Positions 63,216-64,000 of a DNA stretch of 64,000 nucleotides are shown here, piece by piece. The notes under the pieces were generated by a model. The model saw nothing but the letters and a program-made list of their open reading frames with translations. It ran no database searches and was not told where the DNA came from. The translations under genes were made by a program, and so were the position numbers. Numbering within the stretch: the first letter of the stretch is position 1; every line of letters starts with the position of its first letter. The stretch comes from Nostoc sp. NIES-3756 (GTDB lineage Bacteria; Cyanobacteriota; Cyanobacteriia; Cyanobacteriales; Nostocaceae). Location: contig NZ_AP017295.1 of NCBI RefSeq assembly GCF_001548375.1, forward strand, positions 3,320,501 through 3,384,500, written 5' to 3'.

Positions 63216-64000
63216 ATGCAGAGAAAATCAATATTAATAGCTGAGAATCTAGCTTATGAACTCAGCTTAGAGATGACTTTGTTCCAAGGGGTTAATGTAA
63301 GTATTGAGCAAGGAAGCCGCATCGCTTTAGTTGGTAACAATGGTGTGGGTAAATCATCTCTTCTAAAAATACTTGCAGGTCAAGTTCATCCCTCAAGAGG
63401 TTCTGTAACGAAATATGCTTCTGTCTCTTATTTACCTCAAATCAGCACTATTAAAGAAGCAATCAATACCGATACAGTATTGGATTTATTAAGTGATATT
63501 TCTGATGAATGGTGGCAAATTCAAGAGATTTTACAGACGCAATTTACTACAGATATTGACCTACAGCTACCAGTCAATAATTTAAGTGGTGGTGAACTAA
63601 CAAAGCTATTTTTGGCGATTGGTTTATCTAAGGAACCAGATTTGTTATTACTTGATGAACCAACCAATCACATGGATTTACAAGCATTAGAAAGCTTGAG
63701 AGAATTTCTAGTAAATTTCTCTGGTGCATTTGTGATTGTTTCTCACAAGCCGTTTTTCCTAGACCAAGTAACAGATGTTACCTGGGAACTAACACCTGTT
63801 GGGTTGAAGGTTTATGGTGGTAATTTTTCTTACTACCGAGAACAGAAGGAGATAGAATTAGAAGCGGCTATGCGATCGCATGAAGTAGCCAGAAAGGAAC
63901 TCAAGCGTGTCCAGACTACAGCCATGCAGGAACAGCAGCGTGCAGCGCAAGCTCAACGCAACGGTAGAGCTAAGTTGCTTGATGGTAGTATTGATAGAAT
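63216..64000 (+). CDS. ABC-F family ATPase (3' end outside window)
   Basis: The first 261 residues of an ABC-F protein (Uup/EttA/YheS group), which acts on ribosomes or DNA rather than in transport. Walker A is VGNNGVGKSSLLK, the signature is NLSGGELTKL, Walker B is LLLLDEPTNHMDL and the switch His is VSHKPFF. After the first ATPase domain the charged linker begins (QKEIELEAAMRSHEVARKEL). No membrane segment. The ATG at 63216 gives the complete N-terminus. Antibiotic-resistance versus housekeeping role cannot be told. Confidence 0.93.
   Translation, partial: MQRKSILIAENLAYELSLEMTLFQGVNVSIEQGSRIALVGNNGVGKSSLLKILAGQVHPSRGSVTKYASVSYLPQISTIKEAINTDTVLDLLSDISDEWWQIQEILQTQFTTDIDLQLPVNNLSGGELTKLFLAIGLSKEPDLLLLDEPTNHMDLQALESLREFLVNFSGAFVIVSHKPFFLDQVTDVTWELTPVGLKVYGGNFSYYREQKEIELEAAMRSHEVARKELKRVQTTAMQEQQRAAQAQRNGRAKLLDGSIDR

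Noticed and set aside
1..64000. Prophage or plasmid segment
   Set aside because: No structural phage genes, integrase with catalytic residues, replication or partition genes; wall hydrolases alone are not enough.

Overview
The window is cyanobacterial and most probably from a filamentous heterocyst-forming Nostoc/Anabaena (Nostocales). The evidence is the very dense HIP1 palindrome GCGATCGC in genes and spacers, heptanucleotide tandem arrays of the STRR type (AGTCATT, AGTCCAT, TTGACTG, AGCACTC) between genes, a psbZ photosystem II gene, an ictB-type gene, multi-paralog Hanks-type kinases and an NB-ARC/WD40 giant protein. No plasmid or phage backbone is visible; it reads as chromosome with accessory islands.

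Layout. 1-9.1 kb: end of a branched-chain-amino-acid-type ABC binding lipoprotein, a NarL/LuxR response regulator, smpB, a small WGxxGxxG membrane protein, ictB, pyrB, mgtE with a structured leader, and a zinc-ribbon DUF6671-like protein. 9.4-15.6 kb: an SDR lacking its catalytic triad, a TauD-type dioxygenase, a DMT exporter, a HAD phosphatase, an ATP-grasp gene remnant, a secreted collagen-like protein and a short orphan ABC permease. 16.5-22.3 kb: a compact chaperone-usher-like pilus locus (three secreted subunits, PapD-like chaperone, divergent usher-like barrel) lying exactly between two pieces of one broken transposase. 22.3-28.5 kb: TPR-NYN-LOTUS protein, M15 peptidase, mnmG, and a GspC/PilP-like membrane protein. 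28.6-35.5 kb: three minus-strand genes for cell-wall hydrolases and small membrane proteins (glucosaminidase-MepA fusion, DUF1304-amidase fusion, SLATT-like 2TM protein), divergent from a 1,194-residue HTH-NB-ARC-WD40 STAND protein; this is the best candidate for an undescribed conflict or lysis system. 35.9-42.3 kb: membrane patatin, PAS histidine kinase, subtilase with a tiny upstream ORF. 42.4-51.3 kb: four Ser/Thr kinases with conserved kinase domains but four different C-terminal extracytoplasmic modules, interleaved with a VanY-like peptidase, mscL and a truncated FHA gene. 51.4-64 kb: a probable MITE, a PhoX-like Tat protein, a lipoprotein, GIY-YIG protein, a divergent proA, tRNA-Gly, two structured RNA candidates, ribH, psbZ, a DHH-CBS-tRNA nucleotidyltransferase fusion, a Uma2 protein and the start of an ABC-F ATPase.

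Recurrent themes are envelope biology (pilus, wall hydrolases, kinases with periplasmic modules, MscL) and erosion by repeats: STRR arrays reach the start or stop codons of several genes and appear in frame inside two proteins. At least four gene remnants (ATP-grasp, two transposase pieces, FHA) are recognisable by eye.

All family assignments rest on reading motifs in the translated sequence; no database search was run.
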